A DNA stretch of 64,000 nucleotides from DATATV01 sp035551355 (GTDB lineage Bacteria > Actinomycetota > Actinomycetes > Mycobacteriales > Pseudonocardiaceae), in the NCBI GenBank assembly GCA_035551355.1, contig DASZNF010000079.1:1-64000 (forward strand), given 5' to 3'. Both the position numbers and the translations under genes were made by a program. A model generated the notes under the pieces. It saw only the letters and a program-made list of their open reading frames with translations. It did no database searches and was not told the origin of the DNA. Positions 49,990 to 58,995 of the stretch are shown one piece after another. How positions within the stretch are numbered: the stretch's first letter is position 1; the number at the start of each line of letters is the position of its first letter.

Positions 49990-50748
49990 TCAGGCGAACG
50001 GGACCAGCGACACGCCCGCCGTGGTGAGGGCTTCCCGGACGGCACGGGCGTGCTCGACCGCGCCCGGGGTGTCGCCGTGCAGGCACAGCGAGCGGGCCTG
50101 GCTGGGCAGCACCGTGCCGTCGATCGCGACCAGTTCGCCCCGCTGCGCCAGCCGCACCGCGCGGTCCACCACGGCGGTGGTGTCGGTGAGCAGCGCGCCG
50201 GGCTCCCGGCGCGACACCAGGGTGCCCTCGGGGGTGTAGCCGCGGTCGGCGAACGCCTCGGCCACCCCGGTCAGCCCGGCCCGGTCGGCCTCGGCCAGCA
50301 GTTGCGAGCCGGGCAGGCCGAGCACCGGCAGGTCGCCGCCGAACGCCCGGACCCCGGCCACCACCGCCCGGGCCTGTTCCCGGTGGTGCACGGTGGCGTT
50401 GTACAGCGCGCCGTGCGGCTTGACGTAGCGCACCGCGCCGCCGGCCGCGCGGGCGCAGGCCTCCAGCGCGCCGATCTGGTAGAGCACGTCGTCGGCCAGC
50501 GCGGCCGGTTCGATGTCGATGAACCGGCGGCCGAACCCGGCCAGGTCCCGGTAGGCCACCTGGGCGCCGACCCGCACGTCCTGCGCGACCGAGGACACGC
50601 ACACCGAGCGCATGATCGAGGGATCTCCGGCGTGGAAGCCGCAGGCCACGTTCGCGCTGGTCACGATGCCCAACAGGGCGTCGTCGTCGCCCAGCTGCCA
50701 GGACCCGAAGCCCTCCCCGAGATCGCTGTTGAGGTCCAGTTCGCTCAC
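49990..50748 (-). CDS. pxpA: 5-oxoprolinase subunit A (LamB/YcsF family)
   Basis: 252 residues. LDLNSDLGEGFG, ANVACGFHAGDPSIMR, RYVKPHGALYN and a central metal-type His/Asp set define LamB/YcsF. PxpA acts with PxpB and PxpC in ATP-dependent 5-oxoproline hydrolysis; neither partner gene is visible here, so it works with products from elsewhere or has another role. GTG 50748 overlaps the CPBP stop by four bases (GTGA). Confidence 0.9.
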   Translation of the reverse strand: MSELDLNSDLGEGFGSWQLGDDDALLGIVTSANVACGFHAGDPSIMRSVCVSSVAQDVRVGAQVAYRDLAGFGRRFIDIEPAALADDVLYQIGALEACARAAGGAVRYVKPHGALYNATVHHREQARAVVAGVRAFGGDLPVLGLPGSQLLAEADRAGLTGVAEAFADRGYTPEGTLVSRREPGALLTDTTAVVDRAVRLAQRGELVAIDGTVLPSQARSLCLHGDTPGAVEHARAVREALTTAGVSLVPFA

Positions 50749-51509
50749 GAGCTCATGATGCCCAACGCCACCAGCAGGGTGACCAGGGCGGGCAGGAAGT
50801 TGTTCACCTGGTGGGCCACGATGCTGGCCGTCAACCGGCCGGTGAGTAGCCGGGCGAAGCCGATGGGCAGCGCGATGACCACCAGCAGCAGGGTCCGGGT
50901 GGGTTCCAGGTGGCTGGCCGCGAAGATCGCGGTGGACAGCCCGAACGCGGCCCAGCGGCCCCAGCTCTGCCTCTGGATGGCGCCCCACAGCAGGCCGCGG
51001 AAGATCAGCTCCTCGCACACCGGACCGATCAGCCAGATGTAGAGGAAGATCACGATGGCCGAGGTGACCGACATGCGGCCCTCGCCGACCAGCGAGTTGA
51101 TGGCCGAGGTGGCGTTGCCCTCGCCGACTGCCTTGGTCCACACGTAGGCGGCCAGGATGGTCAGCATCAGGCCGACCAGCCCCAGTTTCAGGCCGGTGAA
51201 CAGATCGGCCGGTTCGAAGTCGAGTTTCAGGTCGAGTCTGGGTCCGTTGCCACGCAGCACGGTGCACAGCACGGCGACGCCGGCCGCCAGCACCGTGGGC
51301 ACGATGGTGCCGATCAGCACGGTGGACACCGGCACCACCCCGCCGGGCGGGCCGGGATCCAGGATCGCGGCAAGGAACACCGCCGACAGCAGCAACACGG
51401 CCTCGGCGAGCAGGAACGCGCCGAATCCCCAGCGATGCGACGCAACTTCGCCCTCGATCGGATCGGGTTGGGCCGCGGTCGCCCCCTCCGGCGGGTGCAC
51501 TTGACTCAC
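50745..51509 (-). CDS. CPBP-family intramembrane metalloprotease
   Basis: 254 residues, about eight hydrophobic segments. Motifs CEELIFRGLLWG (Glu-Glu-x-x-x-Arg), FAASHL (His) and IVAHQVNNF (His) match the CAAX-like/CPBP peptidase site. Substrate unknown. GTG 51509 is preceded by GGGAGG. It is translationally coupled to pxpA, an unusual partner. Confidence 0.88.
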   Translation of the reverse strand: MSQVHPPEGATAAQPDPIEGEVASHRWGFGAFLLAEAVLLLSAVFLAAILDPGPPGGVVPVSTVLIGTIVPTVLAAGVAVLCTVLRGNGPRLDLKLDFEPADLFTGLKLGLVGLMLTILAAYVWTKAVGEGNATSAINSLVGEGRMSVTSAIVIFLYIWLIGPVCEELIFRGLLWGAIQRQSWGRWAAFGLSTAIFAASHLEPTRTLLLVVIALPIGFARLLTGRLTASIVAHQVNNFLPALVTLLVALGIMSS

Positions 51510-51712
51510 GGAAAGGCGCCTCCCATCGACCGGCACGACAGGACCGATCTTCGTTAGACGACCGAGGATATGCGCGATCGGATACGTGTGGCTCGGTTAA
51601 CACCTGACTGGGCACAGATGTTGCGCCGATCATCCCAATACCCGGGTACGCCGGGTACCAACCGGCACCGGCGACCCGATCGGGTAACGCCGAACCGCCC
51701 GGCCGGACCCGC

Positions 51713-52783
51713 TCAGATCACCCGGCCGCGCAGGATGATTCGGCTGGGTGAGCGCAGCACGGACAGATCGGCCCGCGGGTCGGTCGGATAACAGACCAGG
51801 TCGGCCGCGGCGCCGTCGCGCAGCGGCGGCCAGCCCAGCCAGTCCCGGGCCTGCCAGCTGGCCGCGCCCAGTGCCTTTTCCGCGCCGAGGCCGGCCTCGG
51901 CCAGGGCGATGATCTCGTCGGCCAGGCGGCCGTGGGCAATGCCGCCGCCCGCGTCGGTGCCGGCGTAGACCCGGATGCCGGCTTCGATCGCGGCGCCGAC
52001 CGTGTCACCCACCCGGGCGTGCAAATCGCGCATGTGGGTGGCGTAGCCGGGGTACTTGCCGGCCTTGTCCGCGATGTCCGGGAAGTTCTCGGTGTTGATC
52101 AGGGTGGGCACCAGGGCGACGTCCCGGCGGACCATTTCCTCGATGGTCGGCGCGGTCAGCCCGGTGCCGTGCTCGATGCAGTCGATGCCCGCGTCGATCA
52201 GGCCGGGCAGCGCGTCCTCGCCGAATACGTGCGCGGTCACCCGGGCCCCGGCCGAATGCGCCGCGTCGATCGCCTTGACCAGGACCTCGTCCGACCACAG
52301 CGGGGCCAGATCGCCGACCGACCGGTCGATCCAGTCGCCGACCAGCTTCACCCAGCCGTCGCCCGCCGCCGCCTGCTCGGCCACCGCGGCCGGCAGCAGC
52401 TCCGGGTCCTCCAGCTCGATGCCCAGGTAGGGGATGTAGCGGCGCGGGCGGCCGAGGTGCCGGCCCGCGCGCACGATCCGCGGCAGGTCCAGCCGGGCCT
52501 GCAGGGGCGTGGTGTCGATGGGCGAACCGCAGTCGCGGATCAGCAGGGTGCCCGCGTCCCGGTCGGTGACCGCCTGGGTCTCGGCCTCGGCCAGCTCCAC
52601 CGGGCCCTGCGGGCCGATGCCCACGTGGCAGTGCGCGTCCACCAGGCCGGGCACCAGGAAACCGCCGTCCACCACGGTTTCCGCGTTCGGCACGGCGTCG
52701 GTGCGGATCCGGCCGTTGACCACCCAGAGGTCGCGCTGCTCGCCCTCGGGCAGGACGACACCGCGCAGGTGCAGGGCGGTCAC
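51713..52783 (-). CDS. Amidohydrolase family protein
   Basis: 356 residues. Metal-dependent hydrolase superfamily: PGLVDAHCHVG (metal His pair), KLVGDW (Lys), TAHVFGEDALPGLIDAGIDCIEHGTG (His residues), AGTDAGGG (Asp). Mycobacteria also have an amidohydrolase next to ffh (Rv2915c from memory). The substrate is not known. GTG 52783 overlaps the ffh stop by four bases. Confidence 0.88.
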   Translation of the reverse strand: MTALHLRGVVLPEGEQRDLWVVNGRIRTDAVPNAETVVDGGFLVPGLVDAHCHVGIGPQGPVELAEAETQAVTDRDAGTLLIRDCGSPIDTTPLQARLDLPRIVRAGRHLGRPRRYIPYLGIELEDPELLPAAVAEQAAAGDGWVKLVGDWIDRSVGDLAPLWSDEVLVKAIDAAHSAGARVTAHVFGEDALPGLIDAGIDCIEHGTGLTAPTIEEMVRRDVALVPTLINTENFPDIADKAGKYPGYATHMRDLHARVGDTVGAAIEAGIRVYAGTDAGGGIAHGRLADEIIALAEAGLGAEKALGAASWQARDWLGWPPLRDGAAADLVCYPTDPRADLSVLRSPSRIILRGRVI

Positions 52784-54336
52784 TTTTTCTTCTTGTTGGT
52801 GCCGAAGTTCAGCTTGGACGGGTCGAAGCCCGGCGGCAGCTGATCCATCCCGGACAGGCCGGGCGGCAACTGGTCCAGCCCCGGCGGCATGGCCGAGAGG
52901 TCCGGGAACCCGGCGGGCGTCCCGCCGCCGGTGCGCTGCCGGTTGGAGTTGCTCTTCTTGTTGCCCTTCTTGCCCTTGCGCGGCTTGGGCGCGGCCTTGG
53001 TCGCCTTGCGGCCGCCACCCGGGCCGCCGAAGCCGAACCGGCCGGCCATCTGCTGCATCATCTTGCGGGCCTCGAAGAACCGGTTGACCAGGTCGTTGAT
53101 CTCCCGCACCTCGACCCCGGAACCACGCGCGATGCGCACCCGGCGGGAGGCGTTGATGATCTTCGGGTCGGACCGCTCGGCCGGGGTCATGCCGCGGATG
53201 ATGGCCTGCACCCGGTCCAGGCTCTTCTCGTCGAAGTTGGCCAGCTGGTCCTTCATCTGGGCCGCGCCGGGCAGCATGCCGAGCAGGTTGGTCAGCGGGC
53301 CCATCCTGCGCACCGCCTGCATCTGCTGGAGGAAGTCCTCCAGGGTCAGCTCGCCGGTGCCGATCTTGGCCGCGGTCGCCTCGGCCTGCTTGGCGTCCAT
53401 CGCCGCTTCGGCCTGCTCGATCAGGGTGAGCACGTCACCCATGCCGAGGATACGGCTGGCCATCCGGTCGGGGTGGAAGACGTCGAAGTCCTCCAGCTTC
53501 TCCCCGTTGGAGGCGTACATGATCGGCTGGCCGGTGACCTCGCGGACGCTCAGCGCGGCACCACCGCGGGCGTCGCCGTCGAGCTTGGTCAGCACCACGC
53601 CGGTGAATCCGACGCCGTCGCGGAAGGCCTCGGCGGTGGTCACCGCGTCCTGGCCGATCATGGCGTCGACCACGAACAGCACCTCGTCCGGGGACACCGC
53701 GTCGCGGATGTCGGCGGCCTGGCGCATCAGTTCCTCGTCGATGCCCAGCCGGCCCGCGGTGTCCACCACGACGATGTCGTGCTGGGCGTGCTTGGCCTCC
53801 TCGATGCTGCGCTTGGCCACCGCGACCGGGTCGCCGACGCCGTTGCCCGGCTCGGGCGCGAACACCGGCACGCCGGCCCGCTCGCCGACCACCTGCAGCT
53901 GGGTCACCGCGTTGGGCCGCTGCAGGTCGCAGGCCACCAGCATCGGGGTGTGGCCCTGGTTGCGCAGGTGCAGCGCGAGCTTGCCGGCCAGCGTGGTCTT
54001 ACCGGCGCCCTGCAGACCGGCCAGCAGGATCACGGTCGGCGGGTTCTTGGCCAGGTTCAGCCGCCGGGTCTCGCCGCCGAGGATGGTGACCAGTTCCTCG
54101 TTGACGATCTTGACGACCTGCTGGGCGGGGTTCAGCGCCTCGGACACCTCCGCGCCCTTGGCGCGGTCCTTGATGCCGGCGATGAAGGTGCGCACCACGG
54201 GCAGGGCGACGTCGGCTTCCAGCAGCGCGATGCGGATCTCCCGCGCGGTGGCGTCGATGTCCGCTTCGGACAGCCGGCCCTTGCCACGCAGGGACGACAG
54301 TGCCGCGGTGAGCCGGTCGGAAAGGGTGTCGAACAC
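52780..54336 (-). CDS. ffh: Signal recognition particle protein Ffh
   Basis: 518 residues. N domain, GTPase G domain with AGLQGAGKTTLAGKL (P-loop), DTAGRLGIDEELM and TKLDGDARGG, and a Met-rich M domain (FGFGGP, DQLPPGLSG) at the C-terminus. Binds signal sequences and, with 4.5S RNA, targets ribosomes to the membrane through FtsY. I did not identify a 4.5S RNA gene in the window. It is followed by the overlapping amidohydrolase gene. Confidence 0.96.
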   Translation of the reverse strand: MFDTLSDRLTAALSSLRGKGRLSEADIDATAREIRIALLEADVALPVVRTFIAGIKDRAKGAEVSEALNPAQQVVKIVNEELVTILGGETRRLNLAKNPPTVILLAGLQGAGKTTLAGKLALHLRNQGHTPMLVACDLQRPNAVTQLQVVGERAGVPVFAPEPGNGVGDPVAVAKRSIEEAKHAQHDIVVVDTAGRLGIDEELMRQAADIRDAVSPDEVLFVVDAMIGQDAVTTAEAFRDGVGFTGVVLTKLDGDARGGAALSVREVTGQPIMYASNGEKLEDFDVFHPDRMASRILGMGDVLTLIEQAEAAMDAKQAEATAAKIGTGELTLEDFLQQMQAVRRMGPLTNLLGMLPGAAQMKDQLANFDEKSLDRVQAIIRGMTPAERSDPKIINASRRVRIARGSGVEVREINDLVNRFFEARKMMQQMAGRFGFGGPGGGRKATKAAPKPRKGKKGNKKSNSNRQRTGGGTPAGFPDLSAMPPGLDQLPPGLSGMDQLPPGFDPSKLNFGTNKKKK

Positions 54337-54758
54337 GGAACGGCACTCCAGCAGGTCGATTCGGAGATCGGTGCGGAACAGGTCCGCAACTTACGAGGGT
54401 AGCCGAGTCGACCGATGCCCCGGGCTGCCCTGGGGCGGTCTACCCCTCATTCAGACCGTCCCAGGACAGCTCGCGCCGCCGCGGCTCCCCAACCGCACCG
54501 TGATCGACATACCGCCGCCCGACCCCCAGTGCGGGCGCTCCACCGGCGGTACGCCAATCAGGTTCGCGTCGCAGTAGGCAGCCTGCCGATTCGACGCGAC
54601 GTCCGGCAGCGTGATCACCCCAGGTCAGGCCTGCGTAGAACTACTGAATCCGGGGACGGTGCCGGACCGGACGAAGCCCAGGGGGTCAGGCGCGTCCGGC
54701 CCGGCACGGTGGAGACCTGGCCGGACCGGACCCATGACGGGGTTTCGCGAAAACTTTT
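54337..54758. other. Intergenic region between ffh and glnD
   Basis: A 422-base gap. I see no gene with a credible start. It holds the ffh promoter side and, at 54659-54731, a set of mutually exclusive inverted repeats beyond the glnD stop. Confidence 0.6.
54659..54707 (-). terminator. Hairpin downstream of glnD
   Basis: Arms GTGCCGGACCGGAC (54659-54672) and GTCCGGCCCGGCAC (54694-54707), fully paired on the minus transcript with one G-U, enclosing 21 bases. A third copy of the same core at 54719-54731 can pair instead with the middle arm. No clear U-tract follows, so a rho-independent role is only tentative. Confidence 0.5.
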
Positions 54759-57131
54759 TCAGCGGATCGCGGCGAGCACCGAGGCGGCGATCCGCCCGCG
54801 CGCCTCGTCGTCCGGGTGGCCGTGGTCCACGGTCAGGCAGTAGGCGCCGATCGCGGTGGCGCCCGGGGTGGACAGCCGGGCCCAGCGCACGTCGGCCACC
54901 GAGTCGTCCAGCGCGGCGGCCACCCGGTAGAGCAGGCCGATCCGGTCGGCCGAGCGGACCTCCAGCACGGCCGCGCCGGTGGCCTCGTCGTCGAACCACA
55001 GCGCCCTGGGCTCGGGCGCGTCGGCGCCGGCCTGGGCGTAGTCGTTCTCCTTGGCGGTGATCTTCTCGGCCAGCGGCAGCGAGCCGTCCACCGCGCGCTG
55101 CAACTGCTCACGCAGGAGCGCCCGGTCGGGCAGCCGGCCGAACCGGGGCGACACGGTGAACACGTCCACCGCCACGTCCTGGTGGCCGCGCACCGAGGCG
55201 GCGTGCACCTCGAGCGAGTTCAGCGCCAGCACCCCGGCGGCCCGGGCCAGCAGCCCGGAGCGGTCCGGGGCGACCACGGTGATCACCGCGCCCGGCCCGT
55301 CGCCCGCCAGCAGCAGCCCGACCTTGCCGGAGGCCGCGGTCCGCTCGGCCAGCGCCACCTGCTCGTCGGACAGTGGGTCCGGGCCAGGCGGCTGACCGCC
55401 GGCCAGCACCGCGTGGCACTGCTGCACCAGCTCGTCGACCAGCACCGCCTTCCAGTGCGTCCACACGCCCGGCCCGGTGGCCCTTGAGTCGGCCTCGGTC
55501 AGCGCGTGCAGCAGGTCCAGCAGCTCGCGGTCGTGGTCCAGGGTGTCCGCGATGCGCCGCACGGTGGCCGGGTCGGCCACGTCCCGGCGGGTCGCGGTGT
55601 GCGGCAGAAGCAGATGGTGGCGGACCATCGCGGCCAGCGTGGCCACGTCGGCCGGGGCCAGCCCGACCCGCTCGCCGACCTGGGCCGCCAGCGCCGCGCC
55701 GACCTCCGAATGATCGGCGTCGCGGCCCTTGCCGATGTCGTGCAGCAGCGCGCCGAGCAGCAGCAGATCGGGCCGGTTGACCCGGGTGACCAGCTTGGCC
55801 GCGTGCACCGTGGTCTGCACCAGATGCCGGTCCACGGTCCAGATGTGCACCGCGTCCCGGGGCGGCAGGTCGCGCACCGCGCCCCACTCCGGGAACAACC
55901 GCCCCCACAGCCCGGTGCGGTCCAGCGCCTCGATCACGTCCACCGCGCCGCCGCCCGCCGCCAGCAGCCCGAACAGCGACTCCAGGGCGACGGGCGGCCA
56001 CGGTTTGCGCAGTTCGGGGGCGCGTTCCACCAGGCGGGTCATGGTCCCGCTGGAGATCGGCGCCGTGGCCCGGGCCGCGGCTGCCGCGGCACGCAGCAGC
56101 AGGGCCGGGTCGCGGGCCGGATCGGCGTCCCGGGCCAGGGCGACCTCGTTGCCGTGCAGCACAACGCCCTCGCCCAGCGGCCGCCGGTTCGGCCCCCGCC
56201 GCACACCCATCACCGAGCGGCGCGGGGCGGAGGCGCGGATGGCCCGCACCGCCGAGTCGAACGCGTAGGCCACCGAGCGGCCGGCCGAAGACAGCGACCC
56301 GGCCAGTTCGAACCGGTCGGCCAGGCCCAGCGCGGCGGCCACGTCGTCGGCGTCCTGCGCCCGCAGCACGTCCCGGGCCCGGCCGACCAGCCGGCGCAAC
56401 TCGGTGCGCACGTCCAGCAACAGGGTGCGGGCCTCGACGAGATCACCGCCGGGCTTGTCGACCAGCTGGGCGACGGCCAGCGCGTCCAGCAGGTGCAGAT
56501 CCCGCAGGCCGCCGCGGCCGTTCTTCAGGTCCGGTTCCACCCGCTGGGCGATCTCCCCGCTGCGCTCCCAGCGCTCGGCCGCCGCGGCCACCAGCGGGTC
56601 CAGCCGGCGCCGGGCCGAGGCACGCCAGGCCTGCCGGGCCGCGTCGGCCAGCCGCTTGGCCACCTCCGGGCTCCCGGCCAGGAACCGGATCTCCAGCAGC
56701 CCCAGCGCGGCCCGCAGGTCGTCGGCGGCCACCGCCAGCGACTCCCGCACGGTGCGCACCGAGTGATCGAGGCCGATCCCCGCGTTCCACAACGGGTACC
56801 ACAGCGACTCGGCGATCTTGGCCAGATCGCCGTTGCCCTCGTGCACCAGCACCAGGTCCAGATCGGAGTAGGGCACGAGCTCCTTGCGGCCCAGCGCGCC
56901 GACCGCGACCAGCGCGCCTCCGGCGTCGGCCAGTCCCGTCCGGGCGGCGTGCCCGGCCAGCCAGAAATCGTGCAGGTCGACCAGCGCCGCGCGCAGGTCG
57001 GCGCCGACCAGGCGACGCCGACCCACGCGCGGGTTGATCAACAGATCACGCGCCAAGAGCAGGTCCTCCGCGGACTCGCCCGGCGGGCGGTGATCCTCGC
57101 TTCCCCCAGGAAACGACCCCCCGTTGCTCAC
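54759..57131 (-). CDS. glnD: PII uridylyltransferase/uridylyl-removing enzyme GlnD
   Basis: 790 residues. Nucleotidyltransferase domain with GALGRKELVPYSDLDLVLV, HD domain with LLHDIGKGRDADHSEVG, and two C-terminal ACT domains (VVAPDRSGLLARAAG; VRSADRIGLLYRVAA). Senses glutamine and modifies PII; in actinobacteria PII is usually adenylylated. GTG 57131 overlaps the glnB stop (GTGA), so it is coupled to amt-glnB. Confidence 0.95.
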   Translation of the reverse strand: MSNGGSFPGGSEDHRPPGESAEDLLLARDLLINPRVGRRRLVGADLRAALVDLHDFWLAGHAARTGLADAGGALVAVGALGRKELVPYSDLDLVLVHEGNGDLAKIAESLWYPLWNAGIGLDHSVRTVRESLAVAADDLRAALGLLEIRFLAGSPEVAKRLADAARQAWRASARRRLDPLVAAAAERWERSGEIAQRVEPDLKNGRGGLRDLHLLDALAVAQLVDKPGGDLVEARTLLLDVRTELRRLVGRARDVLRAQDADDVAAALGLADRFELAGSLSSAGRSVAYAFDSAVRAIRASAPRRSVMGVRRGPNRRPLGEGVVLHGNEVALARDADPARDPALLLRAAAAAARATAPISSGTMTRLVERAPELRKPWPPVALESLFGLLAAGGGAVDVIEALDRTGLWGRLFPEWGAVRDLPPRDAVHIWTVDRHLVQTTVHAAKLVTRVNRPDLLLLGALLHDIGKGRDADHSEVGAALAAQVGERVGLAPADVATLAAMVRHHLLLPHTATRRDVADPATVRRIADTLDHDRELLDLLHALTEADSRATGPGVWTHWKAVLVDELVQQCHAVLAGGQPPGPDPLSDEQVALAERTAASGKVGLLLAGDGPGAVITVVAPDRSGLLARAAGVLALNSLEVHAASVRGHQDVAVDVFTVSPRFGRLPDRALLREQLQRAVDGSLPLAEKITAKENDYAQAGADAPEPRALWFDDEATGAAVLEVRSADRIGLLYRVAAALDDSVADVRWARLSTPGATAIGAYCLTVDHGHPDDEARGRIAASVLAAIR

Positions 57132-57466
57132 AGCGCGTCGACGCCCCGCTCTCCGGTGCGCACCCGCACCACCGTGTCCACCGGGGTCACCCAGACCTTG
57201 CCGTCGCCGATCCGGCCGGTCCGCGCGGCCGAGGTGATGGTGTCCACCGCCCGGTCGGCCACCTCGTCCTCGACCAGGACCTCGACCCGCAGTTTGGCCA
57301 CGAAATCCACCGAATACTCGGCGCCGCGGTAGACCTCGGTGTGTCCCTTCTGCCGACCGTAGCCGCGGACCTCGCTGACCGTCATGCCGAGCAGGCCCAG
57401 CTGCTCGAGGGCAGCCTTGACGTCGTCGAGGGTGAACGGCTTCACGATCGCGGTGACCAGCTTCAT
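57128..57466 (-). CDS. glnB: Nitrogen regulatory protein PII
   Basis: 112 residues. T-loop VYRGAEYSVDF with the modifiable Tyr, FTLDDVKAALEQLG at the start and KVWVTPVDTVVRVRTGERG near the end. Trimeric sensor of ATP, 2-oxoglutarate and nitrogen state; likely also controls Amt. Four-base overlaps with both amt (upstream) and glnD (downstream) indicate a single operon. Could be named glnK. Confidence 0.96.
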   Translation of the reverse strand: MKLVTAIVKPFTLDDVKAALEQLGLLGMTVSEVRGYGRQKGHTEVYRGAEYSVDFVAKLRVEVLVEDEVADRAVDTITSAARTGRIGDGKVWVTPVDTVVRVRTGERGVDAL

Positions 57467-58806
57467 GCCTTGCTCCCCTTGGTCGCTGCCAGTGCCACCG
57501 GATCATCCTGGGCCACGGGCGGGATGCTGTGGCTGCCACCGGTCGCCGTGGTGAATTCGTACGCGCTTTCGGCGTGTTCCGCCTCGTCGACGCCGGTCAG
57601 CTCGGCCTCCTCGGTGACCCGGAAGCCGATAGTCTTGTTGATGATCCAGCCGATGATGTAGGCCAGTACGAACGAGTAGATCATCACCGCAAAGGCCGCG
57701 ACCGCCTGTCGCCAGAGCTGGTTGAGGCCGCCGCCGTAGAACAATCCGTCGCCGCCCGCCGAGTTGGCGGTGGTGGTGGCGAACAGGCCGATCAGCAGGG
57801 TGCCGATCACGCCGCCGACCAGGTGCACGCCGACCACGTCCAGCGAGTCGTCGAAGCCCAGCTTGAACTTCAGGCCGACCGCCAGGGCACACACCGCGCC
57901 CGCCGCGATGCCGATCACCAGCGCGCCGATCGGGCCGACGTAGCCACAGGCCGGGGTGATGGCGACCAGGCCGGCGATGGCGCCGGAGGCGGCGCCCAGG
58001 GTGGTGGGTTTGCCATCCCGGATCTGCTCGACCACGATCCAGGCCAGCAGGGCGGAGGCGGTGGCGATGGTGGTCGTGGTGAACGCGACCGAGGCCAGGT
58101 CACCGGCGGCCAGCGCGGAACCGGCGTTGAAGCCGTACCAGCCGAACCACAGCAGGGCGGCGCCCAGCAGCACGAACGGCACGTTGTGCGGCCGCGGCAC
58201 GTTACGCGGCCAGCGCTTGCGCTTGCCCAGCACCAAAGCCAACGCGAGGCCCGCGGAACCGGCGTTGATGTGCACCGCCGTGCCACCGGCGAAGTCGAAC
58301 GCTTTGAGTTTGTTGGCTATCCAGCCGCCGACCGAGTCCGGCGAGGTGAATCCGGAGAAGTCGAACACCCAGTGCGCGACCGGGAAGTACACGACGGTCA
58401 CCCACACCGCGACGAACAGCACCCAGGACCAGAATTTGGTGCGATCGGCAATGGCGCCGGAAATCAGCGCGGGTGTGATGACCGCGAACATGAGTTGGAA
58501 CATCACAAAGGCGAGCGTGGGTATTTGATCGCCCTTGGCGCCGGCGAGGGTGCCGATCGCGTTGTTCAGGAACGCGCTGTGCAAATTTCCGACCAGGCCG
58601 CCGCCCGCGTCGCTGCCGAACGATTCGCTGTAGCCGTAGATCATCCACAGCACACCGACCACGCCCAGCGTGATGAAGTTCATCATGAGCATGTTCAGCA
58701 CGCTCTTCGAACTCACCATGCCGCCGTAGAAGAACGCGAGCCCGGGGGTCATCAACATGACCAGTGCGGCGCTGGCCAGCACCCAGGCAGTGTCTCCAGA
58801 GTTCAC
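57463..58806 (-). CDS. amt: Ammonium transporter
   Basis: 447 residues. Eleven-helix Amt family channel: GLAFFYGGMVSSKSVLN, FDFAGGTAVHINAG (conserved channel His), LLWFGWYGFN, and VHLVGGVIGTL (second channel His). GTG 58806 follows GGGAGGA closely; a longer frame upstream is unlikely. It is the first gene of amt-glnB-glnD and lies under candidate GlnR sites. Confidence 0.96.
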   Translation of the reverse strand: MNSGDTAWVLASAALVMLMTPGLAFFYGGMVSSKSVLNMLMMNFITLGVVGVLWMIYGYSESFGSDAGGGLVGNLHSAFLNNAIGTLAGAKGDQIPTLAFVMFQLMFAVITPALISGAIADRTKFWSWVLFVAVWVTVVYFPVAHWVFDFSGFTSPDSVGGWIANKLKAFDFAGGTAVHINAGSAGLALALVLGKRKRWPRNVPRPHNVPFVLLGAALLWFGWYGFNAGSALAAGDLASVAFTTTTIATASALLAWIVVEQIRDGKPTTLGAASGAIAGLVAITPACGYVGPIGALVIGIAAGAVCALAVGLKFKLGFDDSLDVVGVHLVGGVIGTLLIGLFATTTANSAGGDGLFYGGGLNQLWRQAVAAFAVMIYSFVLAYIIGWIINKTIGFRVTEEAELTGVDEAEHAESAYEFTTATGGSHSIPPVAQDDPVALAATKGSKA

Positions 58807-58880
58807 AGGGGGTCCTCCCATATTGATCGGGGGTTGCCTGGAAGCATCGAGAGAAGCTGTTTCACCCGGACGCACCAAAT

Positions 58881-58928
58881 GTTTCTTGGCCGTGAACTGT
58901 CCGCACCCCGGTGTTACGTCCGGGTTTC
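58881..58928 (-). promoter_or_regulatory. Candidate GlnR boxes upstream of amt
   Basis: On the minus strand, GAAAC-n6-GTAAC (58928-58913) and TTCAC-n6-GAAAC (58896-58881) fit the actinobacterial GlnR pattern of GTnAC and GnAAC elements six bases apart. They lie 75-122 bases before the amt start, within promoter reach. amt-glnB(K)-glnD is a classic GlnR target in Streptomyces (established knowledge). A further GTTTC occurs at 58859-58863. Confidence 0.6.
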
Positions 58929-58995
58929 CGTGCACGCACCGCGCACGCGCGCTGCCCGAGGGTGAGAATTCGGACAACCGCTACCGTGATCGGCC

